Shown here: positions 1 to 7,588 of the stretch, piece by piece | Layout: each line of letters opens with the position of its first letter | How positions within the stretch are numbered: the stretch's first letter is position 1 | Assembly: GCA_027343725.1 (NCBI GenBank) | Contig: DAHWKH010000147.1 | Span: 1 to 24,238 of the forward strand | Length of the DNA: 24,238 nt | Source of the DNA: Acidiferrobacteraceae bacterium | Lineage (GTDB): Bacteria; Pseudomonadota; Gammaproteobacteria; Acidiferrobacterales; Acidiferrobacteraceae | Reading direction: 5' to 3' | Made by a program: the position numbers and the translations under genes | The notes under the pieces: generated by a model | What the model saw: the letters and a program-made list of their open reading frames with translations, nothing else | Database searches by the model: none | What the model was told of the DNA's origin: nothing

Positions 1-177
1 ATCGGCCGCCTGGTCGCGCACGACGAGGGCAGCTACCAATACCTGGTGGAGTCGATCCGCAAACACCCGGACCAACAGGGACTGCGGGACCTGATGGCGG
101 ATGCCGGCTTCGAGCGCGTGGACCACTGGAATCTGGCCGGCGGGATCGTGGCCTTGCACCGGGGCTACAAATTGTAA
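1..177 (+). CDS. ubiE: UbiE, C-terminal end (demethylmenaquinone / 2-octaprenyl-6-methoxy-benzoquinol methylase), partial
   Basis: Only the last 58 codons are inside the window; the gene is cut by the left edge and ends at TAA (175-177). The fragment contains ESIRKHPDQ, then LMADAGFERV and a terminal VALHRGYKL. This closely follows the C-terminus of E. coli UbiE (ESIRMHPDQ ... VVALHRGYKF). UbiE is the SAM-dependent C-methyltransferase of ubiquinone and menaquinone synthesis. Following genes are ubiJ and ubiB, as in other gammaproteobacteria, which supports the call. The stop overlaps the ATG of the next gene by one base (TAATG), so translation of the two is probably coupled. The catalytic SAM-binding part is not visible. 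Confidence 0.93.
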   Translation: MGRLVAHDEGSYQYLVESIRKHPDQQGLRDLMADAGFERVDHWNLAGGIVALHRGYKL

Positions 178-662
178 TGAGCACGGCGCTCTCCTCGCCG
201 TCCGCGGACCTGCGGCGCTATGCCGGGTTCTGGCGCCGCATGGGGGCGGACCTCCTCGACAACCTGATTCTCCTGCCGGTCATGTCGGCGCTGGTGCCGA
301 GCCGCTTACCGGCGCACCCGACGTGGTCTGCGTTCGTTGCGGCCGATATCACGGAGACCGCCGCGCACCCGCTGCGCCAACTCCTGGGCGTGGCGTTCGG
401 GGTCGCCTACTCGGTCTTTTTCTGGGTCCGCTTCCTCGGGACCCCGGGAAAGCTCGTGTTCCGCTGCCACCTCGTGGATGCCCAGACCCTCGGGGCGCTC
501 ACCGTGCGCCAGTCGCTTTTGCGCAACCTCGGTTACCTCGTCTCCTACGCCACCCTCGGCCTCGGTTTCCTCTGGATCGCGTGGGACCCACGCAAACAGG
601 GATTCCACGACAAGATCGCGGGCACGGTGGTGCTGCACGTCCCGCGGGAGGCGGCGCTGTGA
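177..662 (+). CDS. RDD family integral membrane protein
   Basis: The 161-residue product carries the RDD signature near its N-terminus (FWRRMGADLLDNLIL, with Arg21, Asp25 and Asp28) and the usual C-terminal QGFHDKIAGTVV segment. About three hydrophobic segments lie near residues 28-42, 68-88 and 118-138, so it is an inner-membrane protein. RDD proteins are poorly characterised; a few have been linked to ion or small-molecule transport, but nothing here fixes a substrate. The start overlaps the ubiE stop by one base, and its own stop overlaps the GTG of ubiJ. It is therefore embedded in the ubiquinone operon and probably co-translated with it. A role with the membrane-bound Ubi complex is only a guess from position. 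Confidence 0.88.
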   Translation: MSTALSSPSADLRRYAGFWRRMGADLLDNLILLPVMSALVPSRLPAHPTWSAFVAADITETAAHPLRQLLGVAFGVAYSVFFWVRFLGTPGKLVFRCHLVDAQTLGALTVRQSLLRNLGYLVSYATLGLGFLWIAWDPRKQGFHDKIAGTVVLHVPREAAL

Positions 663-1261
663 ACGACTGGCCCTACGCCATCATCGAACCGGCGCTGAAC
701 GCCCCCTTTCGCCTGGACCGCGAGGCGCGGCACGGCCTGGGCGCGCTCAATGGGCGGATCGTGCGCCTCCATGTCACGAACCCCGCATGGGCGTGTGAGC
801 TCGTGTTCGAGGATGAGCGCATCCGCGTGCGCGCGCCCTCGCAGGACACGCCGACCGTCACGCTCTCGGGATCGCCCGGGCAGTTCCTGGCACTCCTGCG
901 GGCGCGCGTGGAACAGACCCAAAAGGTGATGGCCGGCGGTCTCGGCATCGACGGCGACGTGGACTGCGCGCTCGCCGTCAAGACCGTGTTCGAGCGCGCC
1001 TCGATCGACTGGGAGGAGGTCCTGGCCGGGGCGCTCGGCGATGTCCCGGCGCACCTTGTCGCCCAGGCCGCAAGGCGCGTGGCGCGGGGTGCGCGCTATG
1101 CCGCCTGGACGCTCGCCGGCAATGCCGCCGCGTTTCTGACCGAGGACGCGGGGATCCTGGCGGTGCAGCGCGACATCGAGGACTTCGTGAACGCGGTGGA
1201 TGTCGTGCGCGATGACGCCGAGCGGCTGGCCCAGCGCGTCGCGCGCATCAAGGCCCGCTGA
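659..1261 (+). CDS. ubiJ: UbiJ, ubiquinone biosynthesis accessory factor (SCP2 domain)
   Basis: Starting at the GTG that overlaps the previous stop (GTGA), the product is 200 residues, almost the same as E. coli UbiJ (201). The N-terminal half looks like an SCP2 sterol-carrier-like lipid-binding fold: a strand containing RLHVTNPAWACELVFED, then PTVTLSGSPGQFLAL and a glycine-rich GGLGIDGDVDCA segment. The C-terminal third is helical and charged, as in UbiJ. UbiJ and UbiK organise the soluble Ubi complex and bind the hydrophobic ubiquinone intermediates. Placement between ubiE and ubiB (apart from the inserted RDD gene) is the standard order. An in-frame ORF runs further upstream but only overlaps ubiE and the RDD gene, so it was not used. 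Confidence 0.9.
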   Translation: MNDWPYAIIEPALNAPFRLDREARHGLGALNGRIVRLHVTNPAWACELVFEDERIRVRAPSQDTPTVTLSGSPGQFLALLRARVEQTQKVMAGGLGIDGDVDCALAVKTVFERASIDWEEVLAGALGDVPAHLVAQAARRVARGARYAAWTLAGNAAAFLTEDAGILAVQRDIEDFVNAVDVVRDDAERLAQRVARIKAR

Positions 1262-2925
1262 TGCTCGGCTTCGGGCGCACGCGGCGACTGTTGCATATCA
1301 CCGCCGTATTCATCCGTCACGACCTGGATGAGTTCGTCACGGCCCTGCACCTCTTTCGGTTCTACGGGCGCTTCCTGCGGCTCGCGCCGTGGCGTTGGCG
1401 CAAGCGCGTGCTGGCACCGCGTGGGGTGCGCCTGCGCCAGGCGCTCGAGGAGCTCGGACCGATCTTCATCAAGTTCGGGCAGATGGTCTCGACGCGCCCG
1501 GACCTGATCCCGGACGACATCCTGAAGGAACTGAGCCAGCTGCAGGACAAGGTCCCGCCGTTTTCCGGCGCCGAGGCCATCCAGCGGATCGAGGCGGCCT
1601 ACGGCATGCCTTTGGATCAGGCCTTTCTGAGCTTCGATGAAACGCCGATCGCCTCGGCCTCGGTCGCGCAAGTGCACTTCGCGGTCCTGAAAGACGGCAG
1701 CGAGGTCGCGGTCAAGGTCCTGCGTCCGGGCATCGAGAAGATCCTCGCGCGCGACCTCGCGCTCCTCCGGACCCTCGCGCACATGGCGATCCGCTACCTG
1801 CCGGATGCCAGGCGCCTGCGGCCCCTGGACGTGGTGCGCGAGTACCAGACCATCGTCTACGACGAGATGGACCTCGCCCACGAGGCCGCGAACGCAAGCC
1901 AGCTGCGGGTGAATTTCGCGCACTCCGACCTCCTGTACGTCCCGAAGGTGTACTGGGATTACACGCGCCGCACGGTGATGGTCATGGAGCGCATCTCGGG
2001 CGTGCCGATCTCGAACGTGGAGGCGCTCGTGGAGGCCGGCGTGGACCTCAGGAAGCTCGCCCACAACGGCGTCGAGATCTTCTTTACCCAGGCGTTCCGC
2101 GACGGGTTTTTCCATGCCGACATGCACCCGGGGAACATTTTCGTGTCCCTCACCGGCCAATACCGGGCGGTGGATTTCGGGATCATGGGGACTCTGAGCG
2201 CCGAGGACAAATACTATCTCGCCGCGAACATCCTCGGCTTCCTGAACCGCGATTACCACAGCATCGCCGAGGCCCACGTGCGCGCGGGCTGGGTGCCGAA
2301 GGAGACCCGCGTCGATGAGCTCGAGGGCGCCTTCCGCACCGTCTGCGAGCCGATTTTCGCGAAACCCATAAAAGACATCTCGTTCGGGCGCTTGCTCCTG
2401 AACCTCTTTCAGACCGCGCGCCGCTTCCACATGGAGGTCCAGCCGCAGCTCGTGCTCCTCCAAAAGACGCTCTTCAACATCGAGGGCCTGGGCCGGCGGC
2501 TGTATCCGGACCTCGATCTCTGGATCACGGCCAAACCCTTTCTCGAGCGCTGGATGCGGGAGCAACTGGGTCTCCGCGCGATCTGGAGAGGATTGAAGAA
2601 AGAGTACCCGACCTGGGTGCGGATCCTGCCGGACATGCCGCGCATCCTCCACAGCACCCTCGAGCAGGCCAAGGACGGGGAGATCATGACGCGCTGGCGG
2701 TCCGAGGAGATGGAACGCCTGGTGCGCGACATGCGCCGCCGCCACCGGCGCATCATCGTCGGCCTCTTCGGCGGCGTGCTGACCGCCGGCGGACTGTTGG
2801 TGTTCGCCCTCACCCACGCGGCGTTCGTGGCCGCCCATATCGGGATCGTGGAGGTCGTGCTCGGCGTACCGGGTGTGCTCCTCGTGGGGTGGTCGCTCGC
2901 CGACCTCCTGCGCCCCGGCGACTGA
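1261..2925 (+). CDS. ubiB: UbiB, ubiquinone biosynthesis atypical protein kinase / ATPase
   Basis: The 554-residue protein has the full UbiB set: the KxGQ motif (KFGQ, 71-74), an Ala/Ser loop replacing the kinase P-loop (IASASVAQVH, 130-139), the nucleotide-binding Lys152 in VAVKVLRPG, the catalytic HADMHPGN (285-292) and the metal-binding DFG (305-307). Two hydrophobic segments near residues 498-548 anchor it in the inner membrane. UbiB-family proteins use ATP to support coenzyme Q synthesis, probably by extracting lipid intermediates rather than by phosphorylating proteins. The ATG overlaps the ubiJ stop (TGATG), so it is the fourth gene of a tightly coupled operon. It ends 8 bases from the converging GNAT gene, and I see no terminator hairpin there. 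Confidence 0.96.
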   Translation: MLGFGRTRRLLHITAVFIRHDLDEFVTALHLFRFYGRFLRLAPWRWRKRVLAPRGVRLRQALEELGPIFIKFGQMVSTRPDLIPDDILKELSQLQDKVPPFSGAEAIQRIEAAYGMPLDQAFLSFDETPIASASVAQVHFAVLKDGSEVAVKVLRPGIEKILARDLALLRTLAHMAIRYLPDARRLRPLDVVREYQTIVYDEMDLAHEAANASQLRVNFAHSDLLYVPKVYWDYTRRTVMVMERISGVPISNVEALVEAGVDLRKLAHNGVEIFFTQAFRDGFFHADMHPGNIFVSLTGQYRAVDFGIMGTLSAEDKYYLAANILGFLNRDYHSIAEAHVRAGWVPKETRVDELEGAFRTVCEPIFAKPIKDISFGRLLLNLFQTARRFHMEVQPQLVLLQKTLFNIEGLGRRLYPDLDLWITAKPFLERWMREQLGLRAIWRGLKKEYPTWVRILPDMPRILHSTLEQAKDGEIMTRWRSEEMERLVRDMRRRHRRIIVGLFGGVLTAGGLLVFALTHAAFVAAHIGIVEVVLGVPGVLLVGWSLADLLRPGD

Positions 2926-2933
2926 TCCCGGAT

Positions 2934-3410
2934 CTAGCCCCAGTCGAGGCGCTTGGTGAAGTTCACGACGCTCGGGCGCTCCTCGTAACCGAGCGAGGGA
3001 TAGAATCCCCGCCGGTAGGATTCGCGCTCGCGGCTGTTCAGGACGCTGATCCGAAAGCATTTGCGGGCCGCGGCCTGCGTTTCGATCGCCGCCATGAGCG
3101 CCGTCCCCACCCCGCGCCCGCGCGCCGAGCCCACGACGAACACCTCGGTGATCAAGAGCTCGCGCCCGGCGAACAGGAGGTGCGTGACGACCTCCCCGTG
3201 GACATAGCCGACCACGTGGCGGTCGTGTTCGGCGACCAGGAGCAAGGCGCTCTCCTCGGTGATGAGCGCCGCCAGGCGTTGGCCCAGGGTGCTCCCGTCG
3301 GCCTTGAAGGCCGGATTCCATCCGAGCTCCCGGTGCAGCTGCATCACCCCGGGGAGATCGCTGCGCTGCAACGGCCGGATGCGGACCGGCAGCGGCTCGT
3401 GCGCGGACAT
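2934..3410 (-). CDS. GNAT family N-acetyltransferase
   Basis: The 158-residue product has the GNAT fold pattern. An N-terminal IRPLQRSDLPGVMQLH helix is followed by strands, then motif A at about residues 88-106 (TEVFVVGSARGRGVGTALM), whose RGRGVG loop binds the acetyl-CoA pyrophosphate. A C-terminal segment with SYRRGFYPSLGYEE resembles the usual end of small-molecule or protein-terminus acetyltransferases (YxxxGF). The substrate cannot be read from sequence. The ATG overlaps the stop of the upstream protease gene by one base (TGATG), which makes it the last gene of the gpmI-envC-ctp unit. It is not part of the usual gammaproteobacterial version of that cluster, so its link to the envelope genes is positional only. 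Confidence 0.88.
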   Translation of the reverse strand: MSAHEPLPVRIRPLQRSDLPGVMQLHRELGWNPAFKADGSTLGQRLAALITEESALLLVAEHDRHVVGYVHGEVVTHLLFAGRELLITEVFVVGSARGRGVGTALMAAIETQAAARKCFRISVLNSRERESYRRGFYPSLGYEERPSVVNFTKRLDWG

Positions 3411-4738
3411 CAGGACGCCTTCATCCGCTCAAAGACGCGGATCCCTCTCAGGAGATCGAACGCCTGACGCAACTGGTAATCGCGATTCAGGAGGGCCTGA
3501 ACCTTGGGCGACACCTTGACCATGCCCGCGGGCGTCGGCGGCGGGCTTGGGTTTTTGAGGTGGTGCGGGAGATTGACCTCGCGCAGGAAGGGCGTGTGGT
3601 GGCTCGGGAGGAAACGCCCCTCGTGCACGACCACGTTCGGGACGATGCCGATGTTTTGGATCGAGTGCCCGTTGGGCGTGAAATAGCGCGCGGTGGTGAG
3701 TCGCAGCGCGCCGCCGTTGCCCATCGGCATGATGGTCTGGACGCTCCCCTTGCCGAAGGTCTTGGTGCCCATGATGATGGCGCGATGATTGTCCTGCAGG
3801 GCGCCGGCGACGATCTCCGCGGCCGAGGCCGAGCCGCCGTTCACGAGCACCACCATCGGCGCCCCGTTCAGGCGGTCCGGTCCGTGGGCCCGGAACACGA
3901 TGTCGGAGCTCGCCACCCGCCCGTGCGTGCTGACGATCACCCCATGGCTCAGAAAATCATCGCAGACGGCGACCGCCGCGTTCAAAACGCCCCCGGGATT
4001 GTCGCGCAAATCCAGGATCAGGCCCTTCAGCGGGGCGTGGTTGACCGCCTGCAGATGCGCAAGCGCGCGCGTCACCGCGCGTCCCGTGTGACTCTGGAAT
4101 TCGGAGATCCGCAGATAGCCGTAGCCCGGCGCGAGCAACCGGCTCGTGACGCTGTGGATCTTGATGATCTGGCGGCGCAGATGAAAGATGAGCGGGTGGG
4201 TCACGCCTTTGCGCAACACGGCGAGCGTGACCATGGTCCCCGGCCGCCCGCGCAACAAGCGCACGGCACGGTGCAGCGACAGGCCCTGCACGAAGGTCCC
4301 GTTGACGCGCACGATGAGGTCGCCCGGGCGGATGCCGCTCTTGCCGCCCGGCGTGCCGCTGATGGGGGTCACGACCCGCAGGAAGCCCTTGTACTCGGAC
4401 AGTTCGAGCCCGACGCCGCCGAAACGCCCGGTGGTATCCACCTGCAGATGCCGATACTGGCGCGGATCGAGATACTGCGAGTGCGGATCGAGATTGTTGA
4501 CCATGCCGCGGATCGCGTTGTCGATCAACTTGCCGTTACTCTCCTTCGAAACGTACTCGGTCTTCACGATGTTGAAGACCTGCGCGAAGGTGCGCAGCTG
4601 TTTCAGCGGCAAGCGGGACAGGGCCGCGTTGTCTTGTGCCTCGCGTTGCGCCTGGACGGCCCGTTCGAGCGTGAGGCCCGCGCCGAGAAACATGCCCGTC
4701 AAAAGGATCAGCGCGTAGCGCGTGAGACGTCTTTTCAT
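3410..4738 (-). CDS. ctpA: S41 family carboxyl-terminal processing peptidase (Ctp)
   Basis: This is a periplasmic PDZ protease that trims C-termini of envelope proteins. The N-terminus is a basic, hydrophobic signal or anchor. A PDZ domain spans about residues 95-185 (GGVGLELSEYKG; SGIRPGDLIVRVNG). The peptidase core has LILDLRDNPGG, the catalytic Ser303 in NGGSASAAE and the catalytic Lys330 in TKTFGKGSV. The length of 442 is typical. Two in-frame ATGs lie close together (4744 and 4738); I chose 4738 because GGAG sits 6 nt before it, while the first ATG directly abuts GGAG. It lies 15-21 bases after envC, and the gpmI-envC-ctp order is conserved in Pseudomonas. Such proteases often control peptidoglycan hydrolases, which fits its neighbour. 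Confidence 0.94.
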   Translation of the reverse strand: MKRRLTRYALILLTGMFLGAGLTLERAVQAQREAQDNAALSRLPLKQLRTFAQVFNIVKTEYVSKESNGKLIDNAIRGMVNNLDPHSQYLDPRQYRHLQVDTTGRFGGVGLELSEYKGFLRVVTPISGTPGGKSGIRPGDLIVRVNGTFVQGLSLHRAVRLLRGRPGTMVTLAVLRKGVTHPLIFHLRRQIIKIHSVTSRLLAPGYGYLRISEFQSHTGRAVTRALAHLQAVNHAPLKGLILDLRDNPGGVLNAAVAVCDDFLSHGVIVSTHGRVASSDIVFRAHGPDRLNGAPMVVLVNGGSASAAEIVAGALQDNHRAIIMGTKTFGKGSVQTIMPMGNGGALRLTTARYFTPNGHSIQNIGIVPNVVVHEGRFLPSHHTPFLREVNLPHHLKNPSPPPTPAGMVKVSPKVQALLNRDYQLRQAFDLLRGIRVFERMKAS

Positions 4739-4759
4739 CACCATCTCCGATCAAGAGGT

Positions 4760-5911
4760 TCAGTGCGCAAACCAGGCCAACGGGTTCAAGGGTTGGCCGT
4801 CGTGACTCAGGTCGAAATAGAGCCCCGGCCGGGAAAACCCGCCGCTTGTGCCGACGGTCGCGATCACCTCGCCACCCTTGACGGTATCGCCCACGCGCTT
4901 CAACAACGTCTGGTTGTGACCATACAAGGTCATGTAGCCATCGCCGTTGTCCAGTATCAACAACAAACCGTATCCGCGCAACCAGTTGGCGTAGACGACG
5001 CGCCCCGGAAAGACCGCGCGCACCTCCTCGCCCGGATGGCCCGGGAGCACCACCCCCCGCCAACGGCCGAGGCCGTGCGCGGATGCCGCGTGCAGGGTTG
5101 CGAACCGCGCCGGGATCGGCAACGGCAGGCGCCCGCGAAAACGCGCGAACGGGCCGCTCAGGCTCGGGATCGGCGGGGCCTTGCGCGACAGCCGGCGCAG
5201 GCCGCGCATGAGCGCCTGCAGGCGTTTCGCCCGGGCCCGCAGGGCCACGAGCTGCGCGTGGCCACTCCGGGCCCGCCGGTTCAGCTCATGCACGAGCGCC
5301 GCGCGCTGCGTGAGCGCCGTCCTCAGGTGCCGTTCCTGGCGCCGCTCGCGGGTCACGAGCAGGGCAAGCCGCAGCGCCCGCGCGCGAATCAGGGTCTCGG
5401 TGCGCATCAGCGCGCCGAGGGTCACGCGCGCCGCTGCGATCTCATGGGCCTGCGCCCGCAGGATGTAGCGATACTCCATGAGCAGGCGCTGGGCCTCTTG
5501 CGGACTGCGCTGTTCGAAAAAGAGCTTGAGCGGGCCGGCCCGCCCGACCCGGTAGGCGGCAAGCGCCTGGCGCTTGAGGACCGCGCGCTCCCGCCGCTCG
5601 CGACGCCGTAGGACGCTTACCCGCGAATGCAAGACCCGAATGCGTGCCCTCATCACCCGCGCCTTGCGTTCGCTGCCGACGAGCCGGCGGGCGATGAGGG
5701 CGATGTGGTCTTCCGCCAAACGCAGGCCGTTCACCGCGGTGCTGCGATCGCGCAGGGTGTGATCGAGCCCCCGCTGTAAGCGCGCCTCCTGCAGGCGCAG
5801 GACGTGCAATTCGTGGGCGATCGAGGCCGCGGCCAACCCCGAGGCGAGTAGCGCGACAACCCCCAAAACGACGCGACCGAAGGCCAGGGCTCGATGCGCG
5901 TGCCGTGTCAT
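4760..5911 (-). CDS. envC: EnvC-type murein hydrolase activator (degenerate LytM/M23 domain)
   Basis: The 383-residue protein begins with a signal-like hydrophobic segment (VVLGVVALLASGLAAAS). A long, very Arg-rich coiled-coil region covers about residues 30-245. A LytM/M23 domain follows (about 280-383, ending GLYFDLSHDGQPLNPLAWF). The metal-binding HxH of active M23 enzymes is absent: the last strand reads LYFDLSHDG where an endopeptidase would have two histidines, exactly as in EnvC (LYFEIRRQG). It should therefore activate amidases at the division septum under FtsEX control rather than cut peptidoglycan itself. The gene begins 10 bases after gpmI; an AGGG lies 5 nt before the ATG. By hand count about 60 of the residues are Arg, unusually high even for this family. 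Confidence 0.9.
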   Translation of the reverse strand: MTRHAHRALAFGRVVLGVVALLASGLAAASIAHELHVLRLQEARLQRGLDHTLRDRSTAVNGLRLAEDHIALIARRLVGSERKARVMRARIRVLHSRVSVLRRRERRERAVLKRQALAAYRVGRAGPLKLFFEQRSPQEAQRLLMEYRYILRAQAHEIAAARVTLGALMRTETLIRARALRLALLVTRERRQERHLRTALTQRAALVHELNRRARSGHAQLVALRARAKRLQALMRGLRRLSRKAPPIPSLSGPFARFRGRLPLPIPARFATLHAASAHGLGRWRGVVLPGHPGEEVRAVFPGRVVYANWLRGYGLLLILDNGDGYMTLYGHNQTLLKRVGDTVKGGEVIATVGTSGGFSRPGLYFDLSHDGQPLNPLAWFAH

Positions 5912-5921
5912 AGGAGCCCTA

Positions 5922-7469
5922 TCAAGACCACTCGATCAGTGGGCGCCCGGTCATTTCCGCGGGGACCGGGGCACCGAGCAACTGCAAGATGGTGGGCGCC
6001 ACGTCCTCGAGCGACCCCTGGGGGCTGATGGACGCCTTGCGCCCGACGTACACGAGCGGCACGGGATTCGTCGTATGGGCGGTGTGCGGCTGACCGCTCT
6101 CGGGGTCCTGCATTTGTTCCGCGTTGCCGTGGTCGGCCGTGATGAGCATCTCGCCGCCGCGGGCGGTCACGGCACCCGCCAGGCGCGCAAGACAGCCGTC
6201 GAGCGTTTCGATCGCGCGCACCGTCGCCGCGAAATCGCCGGTATGGCCGACCATGTCGGGATTGGCGTAGTTGCAGATGATGATGTCGTGGCGCCCCGCC
6301 TCGATCGCCTTCAGGATTTCGCCGGTCACGGCCTGGGCGCTCATTTCGGGCCGCTTGTTGTAGGTCGCGACGTCGGTCGGCGAGGGCACCAGGATCCGAT
6401 CCTCGCCTTCGAACGGCGTCTCTTCCCCGCCGTTGAAGAAAAACGTCACGTGCGCGTATTTCTCGGTCTCGGCGACGCGCAGCTGGCGCTTGCCGAGATC
6501 GGACAGGGTGGCCCCCAGCACGTTCACGAGACGCGCCGACGGGAAGGCCACCGGCACATGGAATTCGGCCTGGTATTCGGTCAGGCTCACAAACCGCCCG
6601 AGCGTGCGCCGGACGGCGCGCTCGAAGCCGTCGAATTCCGGGTCGATGAAGGGCCTCGTGATCTGACGCGCGCGGTCGGAGCGGAAATTCATGAACACCA
6701 CGACGTCCCCGTCGTCGATCACGCGCGCGGCCTTTCCCGGCGGCACGATGAGCGTCGGGCGCACGAACTCGTCGGTCTCGCCGCGCGCGTAGGCGGCCGC
6801 GAGCGCCTCGCCCGCGCTCGGCGCCCGAAACGGCGCCTGGCCCGCGGTCAGCAAATCGTAGGCCGCCTGCACCCGCGGCCAACGGTGGTCGCGGTCCATC
6901 GAGTAGTAACGCCCCACGACCGATGCGATGCGCCCGCGCCCGAGGGCCGCGAACTTGGCCTCCATGGCCGCGAGCGAGGCCCCGGCGCTCTGAGGGAGGG
7001 TGTCGCGGCCGTCCAGAAAGGCGAGCAGATAGACGCGGCCGAGGCCGCGGGTGACGGCGAGCTCGACCATCGCATGGATGTGGTCTTCGTGGCTGTGGAC
7101 GCCGCCCGGCGACAAGAGGCCTAGGATATGCAGGCTCTTGTGGCTGTCGCGCGCCACGTCGACGGCGTCGGTCAAGGTCTTGTTGGTAAAAAAGGCCCCC
7201 GAGGCGATCGCCCGGTTGATGCGCGTGTATTCCTGGTAGACGACGCGCCCGGCGCCCAGGTTGAGGTGGCCCACCTCGGAGTTCCCCATCTGTTTCGAGG
7301 GCAGGCCCACGGCCGCCTCGGAGGCCTGGATGAGGCCGTGGGGGCGCCGCTCCCAGGCCTCGTCCCACCAGGGTTTGCGGGCCGCGGCGATGGCGTTGTT
7401 CTCCGCGCGATCGCTATGGCCCCAGCCATCGAGGATGACGAGCACGAGGGGTTTGGGTATCGTCGGCAT
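5922..7469 (-). CDS. gpmI: 2,3-bisphosphoglycerate-independent phosphoglycerate mutase
   Basis: The enzyme interconverts 3- and 2-phosphoglycerate in cytoplasmic glycolysis and gluconeogenesis, using two Mn ions and a phosphoserine intermediate. The 515-residue length matches E. coli GpmI/GpmM (514). Visible family blocks are VILDGWG with metal ligand Asp14, MGNSEVGHLNLGAGR with the phosphorylated Ser64, SPGGVHSHEDHI, FLDGRDTLP, GRYYSMDRD, FMNFRSDRARQ, KYAHVTFFFNGG, NYANPDMVGHTG and ITADHGNAEQM. It is the first gene of a leftward unit with envC and ctp, and diverges from the ArsR gene over a 119-base region that starts at 7470. No strong ribosome-binding site is visible before the ATG. Confidence 0.97.
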   Translation of the reverse strand: MPTIPKPLVLVILDGWGHSDRAENNAIAAARKPWWDEAWERRPHGLIQASEAAVGLPSKQMGNSEVGHLNLGAGRVVYQEYTRINRAIASGAFFTNKTLTDAVDVARDSHKSLHILGLLSPGGVHSHEDHIHAMVELAVTRGLGRVYLLAFLDGRDTLPQSAGASLAAMEAKFAALGRGRIASVVGRYYSMDRDHRWPRVQAAYDLLTAGQAPFRAPSAGEALAAAYARGETDEFVRPTLIVPPGKAARVIDDGDVVVFMNFRSDRARQITRPFIDPEFDGFERAVRRTLGRFVSLTEYQAEFHVPVAFPSARLVNVLGATLSDLGKRQLRVAETEKYAHVTFFFNGGEETPFEGEDRILVPSPTDVATYNKRPEMSAQAVTGEILKAIEAGRHDIIICNYANPDMVGHTGDFAATVRAIETLDGCLARLAGAVTARGGEMLITADHGNAEQMQDPESGQPHTAHTTNPVPLVYVGRKASISPQGSLEDVAPTILQLLGAPVPAEMTGRPLIEWS

Positions 7470-7502
7470 GGATATCCGGTTCTTCAGTCTTTTAAATTTC
7501 GC

Positions 7503-7516
7503 TTATATTGTATAAT
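7503..7516 (+). promoter_or_regulatory. -10 box (TATAAT) with overlapping 13-bp palindrome, probable operator
   Basis: A perfect TATAAT lies at 7511-7516. It is contained in TTATA-TTG-TATAA (7503-7515), two 5-base arms around a 3-base centre. The area is strikingly AT-rich within GC-rich DNA. No good -35 is present at 16-18 bases (TCTTTT at best), so an activator or a weak promoter is possible. On the minus strand the same bases give TACAAT (7512-7507), a possible -10 for gpmI. ArsR-family repressors usually bind AT-rich inverted repeats overlapping their own promoter, so self-regulation by the downstream gene is the likely role. This is inference from sequence. Confidence 0.6.
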
Positions 7517-7522
7517 GTTTCA

Positions 7523-7538
7523 CCGCTGGCAGCAGCGG
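7523..7538 (+). other. Stem-loop at predicted 5' end of the arsR transcript
   Basis: CCGCTG and CAGCGG form a perfect 6-bp stem around the tetraloop GCAG. It starts 7 bases after the TATAAT box, that is, at or next to the expected transcription start. A hairpin at the extreme 5' end may protect the mRNA from degradation. It is followed by about 50 bases of leader before the ATG. It lacks a T-tract, so it is not a terminator. Confidence 0.4.
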
Positions 7539-7588
7539 CAAACGCTTACTGTGCGGTTCGGCGGTCTTTCATGACCAAGGGAGTCGAT

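Noticed and set aside
1096..3321. Very long minus-strand open frame (741 codons) opposite ubiJ and ubiB
   Set aside because: It is antisense to well-supported genes, has low-complexity Arg/His/Gly composition and no recognisable domain. Long antisense frames are expected in DNA this rich in G and C.
3501..3560. Pro-rich C-terminal stretch of the Ctp protease as a possible repeat or frameshift
   Set aside because: The frame continues normally to the stop; a Pro-rich linker before the last helices is common in this family.
3560..5611. Long plus-strand open frame (683 codons) opposite the Ctp protease and envC
   Set aside because: The complementary strand encodes proteins with intact catalytic and family motifs; this frame has none and reads like a reverse-complement shadow.
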